The notes: generated by a model from the letters alone, not told the origin. A DNA stretch of 64,000 nucleotides from Flavobacterium sp. LC2016-01 (GCF_009711135.1 NZ_WMIC01000003.1:248001-312000), one strand, 5' to 3'. Positions 33,216 to 43,214 are shown, counted from the stretch's first letter. A program made the numbers and translations.

Positions 33216-35723
33216 ATGGCATTTTATAATCTTATACCAAATAGGCTTCTTTATAAAAATGCTAAACTTCAGTCATTAGTTTCAAAAACATTTACAGTAC
33301 TATTTTTCTTTTTTTCTCAATTTTATGTGTCTTATTCCCAAAATCAGAATTTATCCGACTCTACAAAATCAGACGGAAAAAATTCAGAATACAATAAAAT
33401 TGAAAATCTATTAGAACAGGACGAAGAAAAAAGCAATACTCTTTTTAAAGAAAATCAAATAAGTCGAGAACGGGCGGAATTATTTGATGCCATTTCTAAA
33501 AACATTCAAAAAGCAGATCTTACTTTAAAAACCGGAATCGATTATAAAGGTTTTACTTCAGAATTAGATTATGTAATTACACTGAAAAAAACGGCAATTG
33601 ACGGTATCATTAAAAACAAAAATGATTTTCAGACGCTTCGAAACATTACTGTAACTTCAATAATGCTAAAAGAACTGCAAACCCGAGTAGAGATTCAGCT
33701 TGCAAAAATCAACAAGAATAGATTAGAACTAAGCGAAATGCAAAGCATAATTGATTCTTTAACCATAAAAAAATCCCTTTTTACACTTCCAAAAGATTCG
33801 CTTAGAAAAGCATTATACTACGAAAGATATTCGCAAATGAATTCGGATGTCGGACAACTCAACAAACGATTTAAGGACGCATTAGACAGCATCAGCAAAC
33901 TTCAAATTATCGGAAGCCGATTTAAATTCGACCTCCAAAACGATATTATAGAAACAGATAATATTCGAAAAAATGAATTCCAGAACCTGCTACATTCTGA
34001 TGGAGATATTTTTAATCCAAATGAAGGTAATAGTTCTTTTATAGGAGCTTTCTTTTATTCATTGACCAAAGTATTAATCATTTTGCTGTTTTTTATAACA
34101 AACCATTTTAATGCAATCATTTTAATGCTTTTGGCCGCTTCATGTCTAATAATCTATTTGCTGTTTTTAAAGAATAAATATATAAAAGAAGGACTTTATG
34201 ATACTATAAATGTATCAAAACAAATTTTCATCCATCCTGTCAGCTGCGCAATATTAGTTTCATTCACTGTGTTTAATTTTTTATTTATTTTTCCGCCCTT
34301 TGCCTTTACAACCATCATTTGGCTAATCTCGATTATTGCATTAACAGTTGTGAACAAAGAGCATTTTTGCAAAAAAGAGAAATTTGTATGGAAAATTTAT
34401 GTCGTTCTGATTCTTCTTGGTTTGTACGACAACAATATTTTAATTCATTCGGTAACTGAAGTTTATTTTATTTTATTTATTGCAGCCGCTTCGGCCATAT
34501 TCAGCATTTACAATTTAAAAAAGAACAAAGAAATTCTGAATCCTTTTTTCAAATACAGCCTTATTGTTATGATTATTTGTGAAAAAGGTTCCATATTTTT
34601 TATCCTATTTGATAGCAATTATAATTTAGGAAAATTACTAATGATCAACGGAATTATTACCATTCTGATGTATTATCTCTTTACAAATACGTATCGTTTG
34701 ATTCTTGACATTATAAGATATTCTAATTTTTTAAAAGAATCAAATGAAGGAACACCGCTCGAAGCAAATGAACTGGAAACAATTCATTACAGCCCGATAA
34801 TCAATACTTTATTTATAATTGGATGGTTTATTTCAATTGTAAAAAACTCCTATTTTTTTCATGCCATAATAGATCCAATAATTGCTTTTTTTAATGAACC
34901 AAGGACTATTGGAGCTATAAATTACTCTTACCAAAGTATTATCATTTTCTTTTTCATCATTATCACTTCAGTTCTTATTGCAAAAATTGTTTCGTTTTTA
35001 ACCAGCAGTTCTTCAAATTCAAGCAACACTAACCGGAAAAATAAATTTGGAAGCTGGATTCTTCTTGTTCAAATTGCCATTTTTAGTATCGGAATCAGTC
35101 TTGCCTTTATATCTGCGGGAATTCCCGTTGATCGCTTGACCATTATTATTAGTGCCTTGGGAGTTGGAATTGGATTTGGTCTCCAAACTTTGGTCAACAA
35201 TTTAGTAAGCGGACTTATTATTGCTTTTGAAAAACCGGTCAATATAAATGATACAATCGAGATTGGCGGACAAACTGTTAAAATGAAATCTATTGGAATC
35301 AGAAGCAGTGTCGTGGCAACTTTTGACGGTGCCGATGTGATAATACCAAATGGAGATTTATTAAGCCAGCATCTTACAAACTGGACTTTATCAAATTATA
35401 AAAAACGAACTGATATTGTAATTGGGGTAGCATACGGAACCAATTTAGAAAAAGTAAAAGATTTATTAAATGCCATTTTAGAAGCTCATTCACTCGTTTT
35501 GCAAATTCCCGAACCGATTATCTGGATTACTGAATTTAAAGCAAATTCGATTGATATTGTCGTTAAATACTGGGTAAACAACATCAACGATGCAAATGAA
35601 GTGAAAAGTGATTTAATTATTTCGATTGACAAAGTTTTTAGAGAAAACAATATCGAAATTCCGTTTCCGCAACAGGATATTCATATCATACACAACAATA
35701 CTACTGATTCTGAGAAAAAATAA
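33216..35723 (+). CDS. MscS-family mechanosensitive channel (large, periplasmic domain)
   Basis: 835 residues. A signal peptide and a coiled periplasmic region (about 50-265) rich in Lys/Glu are followed by roughly ten membrane helices (about 270-660). The MscS core follows: pore helix region RLTIIISALGVGIGFGLQ, then NLVSGLIIAFEKPVNINDTIEIGG and DVIIPNGDLLSQHLTNWTL. The layout is like E. coli MscK/YbiO-type large MscS channels. It releases solutes on hypo-osmotic shock. Convergent with the next gene across a two-way terminator. Confidence 0.9.
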   Translation: MAFYNLIPNRLLYKNAKLQSLVSKTFTVLFFFFSQFYVSYSQNQNLSDSTKSDGKNSEYNKIENLLEQDEEKSNTLFKENQISRERAELFDAISKNIQKADLTLKTGIDYKGFTSELDYVITLKKTAIDGIIKNKNDFQTLRNITVTSIMLKELQTRVEIQLAKINKNRLELSEMQSIIDSLTIKKSLFTLPKDSLRKALYYERYSQMNSDVGQLNKRFKDALDSISKLQIIGSRFKFDLQNDIIETDNIRKNEFQNLLHSDGDIFNPNEGNSSFIGAFFYSLTKVLIILLFFITNHFNAIILMLLAASCLIIYLLFLKNKYIKEGLYDTINVSKQIFIHPVSCAILVSFTVFNFLFIFPPFAFTTIIWLISIIALTVVNKEHFCKKEKFVWKIYVVLILLGLYDNNILIHSVTEVYFILFIAAASAIFSIYNLKKNKEILNPFFKYSLIVMIICEKGSIFFILFDSNYNLGKLLMINGIITILMYYLFTNTYRLILDIIRYSNFLKESNEGTPLEANELETIHYSPIINTLFIIGWFISIVKNSYFFHAIIDPIIAFFNEPRTIGAINYSYQSIIIFFFIIITSVLIAKIVSFLTSSSSNSSNTNRKNKFGSWILLVQIAIFSIGISLAFISAGIPVDRLTIIISALGVGIGFGLQTLVNNLVSGLIIAFEKPVNINDTIEIGGQTVKMKSIGIRSSVVATFDGADVIIPNGDLLSQHLTNWTLSNYKKRTDIVIGVAYGTNLEKVKDLLNAILEAHSLVLQIPEPIIWITEFKANSIDIVVKYWVNNINDANEVKSDLIISIDKVFRENNIEIPFPQQDIHIIHNNTTDSEKK

Positions 35724-35728
35724 AAAAA

Positions 35729-35757
35729 ACAGCAACAGTTTATTAACTTTTGCTGTT
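35729..35757. terminator. Bidirectional terminator
   Basis: AACAGCAA/TTGCTGTT with A-rich left and T-rich right sides between convergent genes. Confidence 0.7.
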
Positions 35758-35777
35758 ATCCTTTATATGAAAAAAGT

Positions 35778-36263
35778 TTACTGAACTTTTGTCTTATCTA
35801 ATTCACCAATAAACGGAATGGCTTCTAAAATTTCGCTTCTAATAATCGTTTGAAGATAAACTTCAAGCTGAATAAATTTTGCCGCATTTATAGGACCAAT
35901 TGCTTTCTTAGCCTGATTATACGTTTTCTCATATAGTTTTTCATAAGCAATATGATTTTTTAAAGTGCCTTTGGCCAATTCATCTGCTTTTGCATCTGTC
36001 AGAGTAGCATAATTGGCGGCATAATCATTAATAAGCTGAAACTTCGTTTGCCCTAAAGCTTTGCGCTGCGTTTCGTAATTATCATAAACCTTTGTAAAAG
36101 CCACCGACTGCGCATCAGACAAATTCATGTATTGTTTTACCAAATCACTTTTAGATTTTCCATAAAGACTTTGCAGGACTTCTACATCTTCCTTAAAAGA
36201 AGATTGCGCACTAACTGAAAACGTGGCGATCGCCATAATAAAAATAAGACTTAATTTTTTCAT
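35778..36263 (-). CDS. Secreted helical protein (Spy/CpxP-like size)
   Basis: 161 residues with a signal peptide ending SVSAQ (about residue 19). The mature part is all-helical with SKSDLVKQYMNLSDAQSVAF and a Tyr/Ala/Lys-rich middle. The pattern resembles small periplasmic LTXXQ-like proteins, but the LTXXQ signature is not clear (NLSDAQ). Function unknown. Upstream neighbour is an outer-membrane protein gene on the same strand. Confidence 0.75.
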   Translation of the reverse strand: MKKLSLIFIMAIATFSVSAQSSFKEDVEVLQSLYGKSKSDLVKQYMNLSDAQSVAFTKVYDNYETQRKALGQTKFQLINDYAANYATLTDAKADELAKGTLKNHIAYEKLYEKTYNQAKKAIGPINAAKFIQLEVYLQTIIRSEILEAIPFIGELDKTKVQ

Positions 36264-36344
36264 AGTTTTAATTTTAATTTGTTCCTAAATAAATATGCAC
36301 TCTTAAATAAACTGATTTTAAAACATTTACATCTAATCTAAAAT

Positions 36345-37259
36345 TTAAAAAAAGGAATACTGATAAACAGCAGATAATGCGTAATAATTTAAGCCATTAT
36401 TAGTGTAGGCGCCAACATGATACTGAAATCGCAGCGATTGTCCTTTTGCAATTGGAGTTGAAAAGGTTGCTCCTACCCGCCAATTATCAATCTGACTATT
36501 ATCTGATACGCCGTTTATTACTGTTCTTCCACCAAAAAACCAATTTGTATTTGCTCCAATCCACATTTGATTTTTAAAATAATAACTAGCGTGCGCCTGA
36601 AGACTGTAGGTAGGTTTTTGTTCTAATTTTTTCCCTAAATAATCATTATTATCGGTATAAAACCATATACCGCCGTAGGCTTCCGCATATACATGAGCAA
36701 AACGTTTCGACACCCCAATTTCGGGTTTAAAAGCCCACCGATTGGTGCCAATATTAACTTGTTTGTCTTCATAATATCTTCCTGTTGGTACCGAAGTAAC
36801 CAAACTTACTCCCAAAATAGTTTTCTGCTCAAATTTTCTAAATTCAGATTTGTCGAGTGCAGGAGAACCCAATAAATTAATTCCAAATCTAACTTTCATA
36901 TCAGCAAAACCAGTTCGTGAACCTGTAACCAATTGATCACTGATCGTAGCAGATCCATCCATAAACGTAAATGGCAAAGCCACCTGAATACGGGCGAGTT
37001 TATTTGCTAAACCAAAGGTTCGGATATAATTTACAGCCAAATTATTGCTTTGAAGTGTAAAGTCTTTAATTGGCAACGAGGGATCGGTCAGAACATTTCC
37101 GCTCATAAAAACATAACCGGCCGCCACAACGTTTAGCTTTATGGGTACATTGGCATAAACCCTAGGTTCTAAATCTTGGCTATAGCTTATAATATTGATT
37201 AAAAACAGTGCCGTGCACAGGTATTTTCGAGGCAAAACAGAAAAGTATCTTTTTGGCAT
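36345..37259 (-). CDS. Outer-membrane beta-barrel protein (phenol MetA-pathway-like)
   Basis: 304 residues with a signal peptide (ends ISYSQ, about residue 28). The rest is alternating beta-strand sequence rich in aromatic residues, ending YALSAVYQYSFF with the terminal Phe of outer-membrane barrels. The pattern (KLNVVAAGYVFMSGNV, VTSVPTGRYYEDKQVNIGTNRWAFKPEIG) matches the transporter family annotated from meta-pathway phenol degradation, though substrate is unknown. Follows a DUF4251 gene on the minus strand after 40 bp. Confidence 0.75.
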   Translation of the reverse strand: MPKRYFSVLPRKYLCTALFLINIISYSQDLEPRVYANVPIKLNVVAAGYVFMSGNVLTDPSLPIKDFTLQSNNLAVNYIRTFGLANKLARIQVALPFTFMDGSATISDQLVTGSRTGFADMKVRFGINLLGSPALDKSEFRKFEQKTILGVSLVTSVPTGRYYEDKQVNIGTNRWAFKPEIGVSKRFAHVYAEAYGGIWFYTDNNDYLGKKLEQKPTYSLQAHASYYFKNQMWIGANTNWFFGGRTVINGVSDNSQIDNWRVGATFSTPIAKGQSLRFQYHVGAYTNNGLNYYALSAVYQYSFF

Positions 37260-37299
37260 AAATTAAAGATTTGGCAACATAATAATTAGACTATTACTC

Positions 37300-37821
37300 C
37301 TATTTTTTAACGTCATCAGTTTTAGGCGCCTCTACTACACCATCATAAGATATAGGAGCTCTGTTATTGCTAGTAACTGAAAGAGAAGCATCTCCATTAA
37401 AAAAAACAGTCAATAAAAGATCGTAAACATCATTTTTGCCTTTTACTGTGCTTCTTACAATAATTTTTTTCTTGCTTTTCTCAATTCTTGTATTTTCAGG
37501 AATGCCTTCAAACTTAATACCACCGTCGCCACCGTAAGCAACGTTATAGGCGCGTCCAAAAAATGGAAGATCACACGTTGTGTTCGTTTCATTAAATTTT
37601 AAGAAATAAGTATTATAGTCAAGATTTAAAAGTCTTCCTCCTTGCGGAGTTGCTTTCTGTGCTTCAAAAACAAAATTTTTAGAATCAATTAAAGCTTCGA
37701 TTTCTTTTTGTTTTTTCAACTCCTGCTCTGCTTTAAGCTCTTTTTTAGTTTTTTCCTGAGCAAAGGCCGGAAAATTTAAAAGACAAGCCAACACAAATAA
37801 AATGGATAATTTAACTGACAT
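37300..37821 (-). CDS. DUF4251 secreted protein
   Basis: 173 residues with a signal peptide (PAFAQ, residue 22). After a Lys/Glu-rich helix comes a beta domain with SKNFVFEAQKATPQGGR, CDLPFFGRAYNVAYGGDGGI and STVKGKNDVYDLLLTVFFNGDASLSV, the pattern of DUF4251. Common in Bacteroidota; function unknown. 40 bp upstream of the barrel gene and 33 bp after the META-domain gene on the minus strand, so probably one transcript. Confidence 0.85.
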   Translation of the reverse strand: MSVKLSILFVLACLLNFPAFAQEKTKKELKAEQELKKQKEIEALIDSKNFVFEAQKATPQGGRLLNLDYNTYFLKFNETNTTCDLPFFGRAYNVAYGGDGGIKFEGIPENTRIEKSKKKIIVRSTVKGKNDVYDLLLTVFFNGDASLSVTSNNRAPISYDGVVEAPKTDDVKK

Positions 37822-37854
37822 AAAATAGAATTTAAGAGTTAAAATAGAATGCTT

Positions 37855-38280
37855 TTATTTTTTGGTAAATCGCATCATAGCAATATCTCCTGAAATAAAA
37901 TTTAAAGTTTTTCCGTCATCGGTAACATCATAAGAAGTTATTTTTTGAAGTGTATTCATAAAAACCTGCTCCCCTTGCCCGTCTACACACATCATTTTGG
38001 TAACTGCCATTGGCTGTGTAAAATCAATTTTATTTCCTGTAACACTAAGTTTTCCAGTATATGAATTACAACTGTTGTTTCCTGAAACCTGATTTTCTTT
38101 TACATTAAAATTGATTGTCGGTTTTTTATTCGGGTATAAACCATCAAAAGTAATTCTGGGTCCGGTAATATAATTGAGTTCCCAATTTCCATCTAATTTT
38201 GAAACTGAATCTGTTTTTTGGCATTTGCAGGAAATCAATACCGTAACTAAGAAAACAAGTGTAAAAAAATTCTTCATCAT
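37855..38280 (-). CDS. META-domain lipoprotein (HslJ-like)
   Basis: 141 residues from the ATG at 38280 (38277 or 38292 are alternatives). The N-terminus is a lipoprotein signal (LISC, Cys at about 18). META domain: LDGNWELNYITGP, NQVSGNNSCNSYTGKL, AVTKMMC and a final GDIAMMRF. Related proteins (HslJ) are heat-induced or linked to novobiocin resistance. Likely an outer-envelope lipoprotein of a small envelope operon. Confidence 0.85.
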   Translation of the reverse strand: MMKNFFTLVFLVTVLISCKCQKTDSVSKLDGNWELNYITGPRITFDGLYPNKKPTINFNVKENQVSGNNSCNSYTGKLSVTGNKIDFTQPMAVTKMMCVDGQGEQVFMNTLQKITSYDVTDDGKTLNFISGDIAMMRFTKK

Positions 38281-38493
38281 AATGTTAAGCATTAAAAATT
38301 AATGAATTAGAAAACAAGACTTGGGAAATTTTTCGTTAAAAACGTATACGAATTTAAGCAATATTTTTTTGTTCTCAGCTCAAACTGCCGTTAAATTGCG
38401 TTTAATAGTTTTAGATTTTTTTAACTTTTAGGGTTAATTATATCGGCTTTTTTATGTTAAATTTACTTAATCTTTAATTCAAAAGCCTTAAAT

Positions 38494-39021
38494 ATGAAAA
38501 AAGCACTTGTTTCTTTCGCTATAATTACAGCCTTAATTATTGGCTGTAAGACAAATACAAAATCAAATGATGCCAAAACTTTGACCGTAAATCTGGAGCC
38601 AAAAAGCAACAGTACAGTCTCTGGAACTGCAACTTTTACTGAGAAAAACGGAAAAGTAACGTTTGTTGCAAAAGTTTCCGGATTACAGCCAGGCGTTCAT
38701 GCAATACACATTCATGAAAAATCAGATTGTTCTGCTGCTGATGGAAGTTCTGCCGGCGGACACTGGAATCCAACTTTCAAAAAACATGGAAAATGGGGTT
38801 CAGCCGAATATCATAAAGGTGATATCGGGAACTTTACTGCTGATGCAAAAGGAAACGGAACCATTACTTTGACAACTGACGAATGGTGTGTTGGCTGTGG
38901 AGATGCAAACAAAGACGTTTTAGGAAAAGGTCTAATTGTACACCAAGGAACCGACGACTTTACGACGCAGCCTACTGGAAATGCTGGCGGTCGAGTTGCC
39001 TGCGCAGGAATCATCAAATAA
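38494..39021 (+). CDS. sodC: Cu/Zn superoxide dismutase (lipoprotein)
   Basis: 175 residues. Lipoprotein signal with lipobox LIIGC (Cys at 17). Copper and zinc ligands are seen in HAIHIHEKSDC, GGHWNPTFKKHG and a later IVHQGTDDF; the disulfide Cys pair is in SDC and GRVACAG. It detoxifies superoxide in the periplasm or at the surface. Single-gene unit with its own terminator. Confidence 0.93.
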   Translation: MKKALVSFAIITALIIGCKTNTKSNDAKTLTVNLEPKSNSTVSGTATFTEKNGKVTFVAKVSGLQPGVHAIHIHEKSDCSAADGSSAGGHWNPTFKKHGKWGSAEYHKGDIGNFTADAKGNGTITLTTDEWCVGCGDANKDVLGKGLIVHQGTDDFTTQPTGNAGGRVACAGIIK

Positions 39022-39031
39022 TAAAAAACGC

Positions 39032-39067
39032 AATAACCACTATTTTTCACAAAATCTAGTGGTTATT
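39032..39067 (+). terminator. Terminator of sodC
   Basis: AATAACCACTA/TAGTGGTTATT with a 14-nt loop, followed by T-rich sequence. Confidence 0.75.
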
Positions 39068-39129
39068 TCATTTAAAATGAATTCTATCAACAGAAAAAAA
39101 ATTAGCTTTGCAGTCTCAAATTAAAGTTA

Positions 39130-40332
39130 ATGATTAACCCATCGGCACCAGGCTGGATAGATAAGTTTTTTAGTGAACAAAAGTTTTCAGAAGCGATTCC
39201 TTTTGAGACTACAGATTCTTTTTACTATAAAGTGAGAGAAACTGGTTTTATCTACGGGCATATTATTTCTATAGATTCTCAAATTCCAATTCCGATAAAA
39301 GGCTGGTTTAAAACCGAAATTTCTAAAGTTGCCTTATTAAATACACTATATCATGTTTTTTGTTTAGAAAAAAGAAACTCTGAGCCCAATAATTTTATTT
39401 CAGAAGTTTTAAAGTTCTACAACCAGATGAATCCGGAAGGTTTTAATTTATTTAAAATTTTACTTCCAAAGGATACTCCTTCTCTTTCATTAGAAAACAT
39501 AATAGATCAGCGTGTACAGACCAATGACAGTATTATCAGTAAAAATTTTTCGCATTTAGTTACGAATGCTTTGCTGTTTATTGATGTATTGGCCTTTAGA
39601 CAATATTTAGAACATGGTGCTATTCCTGATAAATATTTAAAACGCATTGAAGAAACTGTTTTAGGAATCGTTGGCCTTGCACTGAAAACAAAAACAGCCA
39701 AATCACAGCACGATGATTTATTAATAAAACTTTTTGAAGCCTCAATTCGCTATTCTAAATTTTCGAAAGTTACTGTCGAAACTTTAGAAACGCTACAATT
39801 AGATTATTTCAACAATACTTTAGAGCATTATTATTTAATCGATATGGCAGGAATGGCCTTATGGAGCGACGGTGTTGTTGAAAATGAAGAAGCTTACTTT
39901 TTATATTCTTTAGGCTCGATGATGAATGTTGCTGATAATTTTGTAACCAAAAGTATCGCAATGACTAATTTTTTCATCACTACACATAAAAAGAAAATTC
40001 CGTATTTCAATTATTCAAATCCGGTGAAACACTTTTATGATCAAATGACACACACTGTTGTAAAATTGATTATAAGAAACAAAAACCGACTGGTTAAAGA
40101 AATTGTTCAGAGTAAGGAATTAATGGTATTATTGGCTTATTCTACAACCAGAGATTTGGATGCCAAAGAAAAGAAAAAAGTAAAAAAACAGCTTTTAGAT
40201 ATCTGTAAAACGATTCCATCTTTGACCATATTTTTACTTCCGGGCGGTAGTTTATTATTGCCAATTTTGATAAAGTTTATTCCAACAATGCTTCCGTCAG
40301 CTTTTAATGAAAATCTTGACGAAAACGAATAA
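39130..40332 (+). CDS. LETM1-related protein
   Basis: 400 residues. The C-terminus KTIPSLTIFLLPGGSLLLPI, LIKFIPTMLPSAF is strikingly like the membrane-anchored LETM1 segment of mitochondrial ion-exchange factors. The N-terminal 330 residues are helical with a TerB-like acidic stretch (ALWSDGVVENEEAYFL). Bacterial members are common in Bacteroidota and uncharacterised; LETM1 itself works in K+/H+ or Ca2+/H+ exchange. One or two membrane helices at 365-395. Confidence 0.75.
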   Translation: MINPSAPGWIDKFFSEQKFSEAIPFETTDSFYYKVRETGFIYGHIISIDSQIPIPIKGWFKTEISKVALLNTLYHVFCLEKRNSEPNNFISEVLKFYNQMNPEGFNLFKILLPKDTPSLSLENIIDQRVQTNDSIISKNFSHLVTNALLFIDVLAFRQYLEHGAIPDKYLKRIEETVLGIVGLALKTKTAKSQHDDLLIKLFEASIRYSKFSKVTVETLETLQLDYFNNTLEHYYLIDMAGMALWSDGVVENEEAYFLYSLGSMMNVADNFVTKSIAMTNFFITTHKKKIPYFNYSNPVKHFYDQMTHTVVKLIIRNKNRLVKEIVQSKELMVLLAYSTTRDLDAKEKKKVKKQLLDICKTIPSLTIFLLPGGSLLLPILIKFIPTMLPSAFNENLDENE

Positions 40333-40333
40333 A

Positions 40334-40360
40334 AAAAATCGCCCTTTTGAGGCGATTTTT
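40334..40360. terminator. Bidirectional terminator
   Basis: AAAATCGCC/GGCGATTTT with a 7-nt loop between convergent genes, A run on the left and T run on the right. Confidence 0.85.
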
Positions 40361-40365
40361 TATTC

Positions 40366-41004
40366 TTATAGATTACTCAGCTGGTAAACATCATCTAGTT
40401 CATCATTCGAACTGATGGTTACTTCTAAATCGGTAACAAAACCAGAATTTAAACCATAAACCCATCCGTGAAGCATTAGATCCTGACCATTTTTCCATGC
40501 ACTTTGTACAATAGAAGTTTTAGCCAAATTGTAAACTTGTTCTTTTGCATTGATTTCAACAAAAGCATTAAAACGTTCTGTTTCGTCTTCAATTGAATTT
40601 AGATATTTGTCGTGTAAACGGTATTCATCTTTAATATGACGAATCCAGTTGTCGATAATTCCAACAGACATATTTCCCATAGCCGCTTTTACACCACCAC
40701 ATCCATAGTGTCCGCATACAATAACGTGTTTTACTTTTAAAACATTTACTGCATAATCCAGAACGCTTAACATATTCATATCAGAGTGAACAACCATGTT
40801 AGCAATGTTTCTGTGTACAAAAACTTCACCTGGTTTTGCGCCAATAATTTCATTTGCAGGAACACGGCTGTCAGAACATCCAATCCATAATAAAGGTGGA
40901 GATTGTCCTTTTGCCAAATCAGCAAAATAATTAGGATCTTTCGCTAACGAATCTTCTACCCATTTTTTATTGTTCTCAAGTATTTGTTTATAAAATTCTC
41001 TCAT
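40366..41004 (-). CDS. can: Beta-carbonic anhydrase
   Basis: 212 residues. Zinc ligands: Cys and Asp in LWIGCSDSRVPANEI (about 38-52) and His, Cys in VCGHYGCGGVKAAMG (about 97-112), as in E. coli Can. It interconverts CO2 and bicarbonate in the cytoplasm. It lies 122 bp downstream of a SulP transporter gene on the same strand, which suggests joint inorganic-carbon handling. Confidence 0.93.
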   Translation of the reverse strand: MREFYKQILENNKKWVEDSLAKDPNYFADLAKGQSPPLLWIGCSDSRVPANEIIGAKPGEVFVHRNIANMVVHSDMNMLSVLDYAVNVLKVKHVIVCGHYGCGGVKAAMGNMSVGIIDNWIRHIKDEYRLHDKYLNSIEDETERFNAFVEINAKEQVYNLAKTSIVQSAWKNGQDLMLHGWVYGLNSGFVTDLEVTISSNDELDDVYQLSNL

Positions 41005-41126
41005 TTTTTTATTTTTTGAATTGTATTTCGATGTGCTTTATTGCCTCAAAAAAAGAACTTTTGTAAAGTTACCTAAATTTTGACATTTCATATACCACAG
41101 AAATACTTAAATTTAATTTATTTGTT

Positions 41127-42776
41127 TTAAAATTGTTCTTTAGAAGTTTCTCTTTTTACTAAAGCCCTTTTAGCAACATCATAGTAATGTTCAATGGTTA
41201 CATGATTGTGGTTTTCTGGCGTATTTTCAAGTTGGTACGCTTTTTTAAAACCTTTAAGTTTTACCTTAATATTTTCATCAATGGCACGTGTTTCTTTAAA
41301 CTCGCGTATCAAATCTAGAACATCATGAGCAATGTATTCTGTATCATGCGCATTGATTATGACTTTTGAGTTTTCTGGAATCTCACTTAAAGTCTGCTTA
41401 ATGGCCGCTTTATTCAAAAATGAAACTTCCTGAGCTAAATCAATATGAATGACATCTCCATCTTCATATTCTTCTTTCTTGAAATTATAAGCTCTTTTTA
41501 AATTTCCTCTCAGTACAAAAATAATACTGATTATAATTCCTAACGCAACCCCTTTCAGCAAGTCTGTAGCAACAACAAAGACTAAAGTTGCTATAAAAGG
41601 CACAAATTGATATTTGCCCTTTTCCCAGAAATGCATGAAAGTTGCTGGTTTAGCTAATTTGTATCCAACCAAAATTAAAACGGTTGCTAAAGTTGCCAAC
41701 GGAATTTTATTTAAAATTGCCGGTATCGACAAAACGCTTATTAATAACAAAACACCATGAATAATCGCTGACATTTTAGATTTTGCACCCGCATTATTAT
41801 TTGCAGATGAACGAACCACAACAGATGTCATTGGCAAACCGCCTAAAAGCGAACTTAACATATTACCAATACCTTGCGCTCTAAGCTCAACATTTGTATC
41901 AGTATAACGTTTTTGAACATCCATTCTATCCGAAGCTTCGATACATAATAATGTTTCAATAGAAGCCACAATTGCAATGGTAATCGCTACAACCCATACC
42001 TGCGGATTTGTAACTGCACTGAAATTCGGCGTAATCAGAATTGATTTGAAATCATCAAAAGACTTTGGAACTGGCAAAGAAACTAAATGAGCTTTTGCAA
42101 TTGCCAATGAACTTCCTGAAGAAACAAAAATTTCATTTAATACAACTCCAATAATAACCGCAACCAGTGCGCCTGGAACTAATTTTAAACGCTTTAAAAA
42201 AGGTACTTTATCCCAAGCAATCAAAATTACCAGTGAAACTAGCGAAATTACAACAGCTCCTAATTGAATATGATTAATTACATCAAATAAAAACGAAAAT
42301 GAATTGCTTCCGTCGTTCTGAATAAAAGCCTGATCGCCTTCAAAATCAGCATCATAACCAAAAGCGTGTGGTAATTGTTTCAAAATGATGATAATACCAA
42401 TACCCGCAAGCATTCCTTCAATTACATTGGTAGGGAAATAATTTGATATACTTCCGGCTTTTAAAAACCCTAATGCTAATTGAATTATTCCTGCGATAAA
42501 AACAGACAGTAAAAACACATCAAAAGCACCAAAATCAGTAATAGCGGTTAAAATAATTGCTGTTAATCCAGCAGCTGGACCTGAAACACTAATGTGTGAC
42601 TGGCTTAAGTAACCTACTACTATACCACCAATAACACCTGCAATAATTCCAGAAAATAACGGCGCTCCAGAAGCCATTGCAATACCTAAACACAATGGAA
42701 GAGCCACCAAGAAAACCACCAAACCTGAAGCAAAATCAGATTTTAGGTTGGCAAAAAGATTGATTTTTTTTGTCAT
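41127..42776 (-). CDS. SulP-family anion (probably bicarbonate or sulfate) transporter
   Basis: 549 residues. About 10-12 membrane helices, with SulP motifs near the start (ALPLCLGIAMASGAPLFSGI, SVSGPAAGLTAI) and a C-terminal STAS-like domain (about 440-530, VIINAHDTEYIAHDVLDLI). Bacterial SulP proteins carry sulfate, bicarbonate or dicarboxylates. The neighbouring carbonic anhydrase favours bicarbonate here; that is inference from context. Confidence 0.88.
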   Translation of the reverse strand: MTKKINLFANLKSDFASGLVVFLVALPLCLGIAMASGAPLFSGIIAGVIGGIVVGYLSQSHISVSGPAAGLTAIILTAITDFGAFDVFLLSVFIAGIIQLALGFLKAGSISNYFPTNVIEGMLAGIGIIIILKQLPHAFGYDADFEGDQAFIQNDGSNSFSFLFDVINHIQLGAVVISLVSLVILIAWDKVPFLKRLKLVPGALVAVIIGVVLNEIFVSSGSSLAIAKAHLVSLPVPKSFDDFKSILITPNFSAVTNPQVWVVAITIAIVASIETLLCIEASDRMDVQKRYTDTNVELRAQGIGNMLSSLLGGLPMTSVVVRSSANNNAGAKSKMSAIIHGVLLLISVLSIPAILNKIPLATLATVLILVGYKLAKPATFMHFWEKGKYQFVPFIATLVFVVATDLLKGVALGIIISIIFVLRGNLKRAYNFKKEEYEDGDVIHIDLAQEVSFLNKAAIKQTLSEIPENSKVIINAHDTEYIAHDVLDLIREFKETRAIDENIKVKLKGFKKAYQLENTPENHNHVTIEHYYDVAKRALVKRETSKEQF

Positions 42777-42856
42777 AACACAATACTAAAAAAATTATTC
42801 ATTAAAGATTGACCGCATTTATGCAAATGCAGTTCAGTTCAAAATAATCGGAAGTA

Positions 42857-43141
42857 TTATGCCAAGTTGGGAGGTGGAGCAAAAATGCTCGGAGAAATAT
42901 TCTCTAATTTTACAATATTTTCAGACGCTATGGTCTTTTTTTCAATATAAACTGGCACCATTACCTCATGGTGAAGTATTGCTGGGTAAACAGCAGCCTT
43001 AAGTTCTTTATGCGAGTGCTCCTCTTCAGAAAAACTGAAAAACATAGACGTATCTTTGCTTTTCTTCAGCAGCGTCACCACAGTTGGTGTTGCCAAAAAA
43101 GCAATAAATATGAATAATAATATGCGAGCGACTAATTTCAT
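42857..43141 (-). CDS. Small protein with N-terminal membrane helix
   Basis: 94 residues from the ATG at 43141. One hydrophobic helix (residues 4-22, ARILLFIFIAFLATPTVVTL) then a His/Glu-rich linker (EEEHSHKE) and a Pro-rich end (SIFAPPPNLA). The His-rich part could bind metal. Small proteins of this shape occur beside transporters in flavobacteria. Function unknown. Confidence 0.6.
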   Translation of the reverse strand: MKLVARILLFIFIAFLATPTVVTLLKKSKDTSMFFSFSEEEHSHKELKAAVYPAILHHEVMVPVYIEKKTIASENIVKLENISPSIFAPPPNLA

Positions 43142-43214
43142 TGTGGCAAAAATAGCGTTAAACAAATAAAATCAAAGCGGGAAGCGAAAAATTTTATAGA
43201 AATTTAACACAAAT

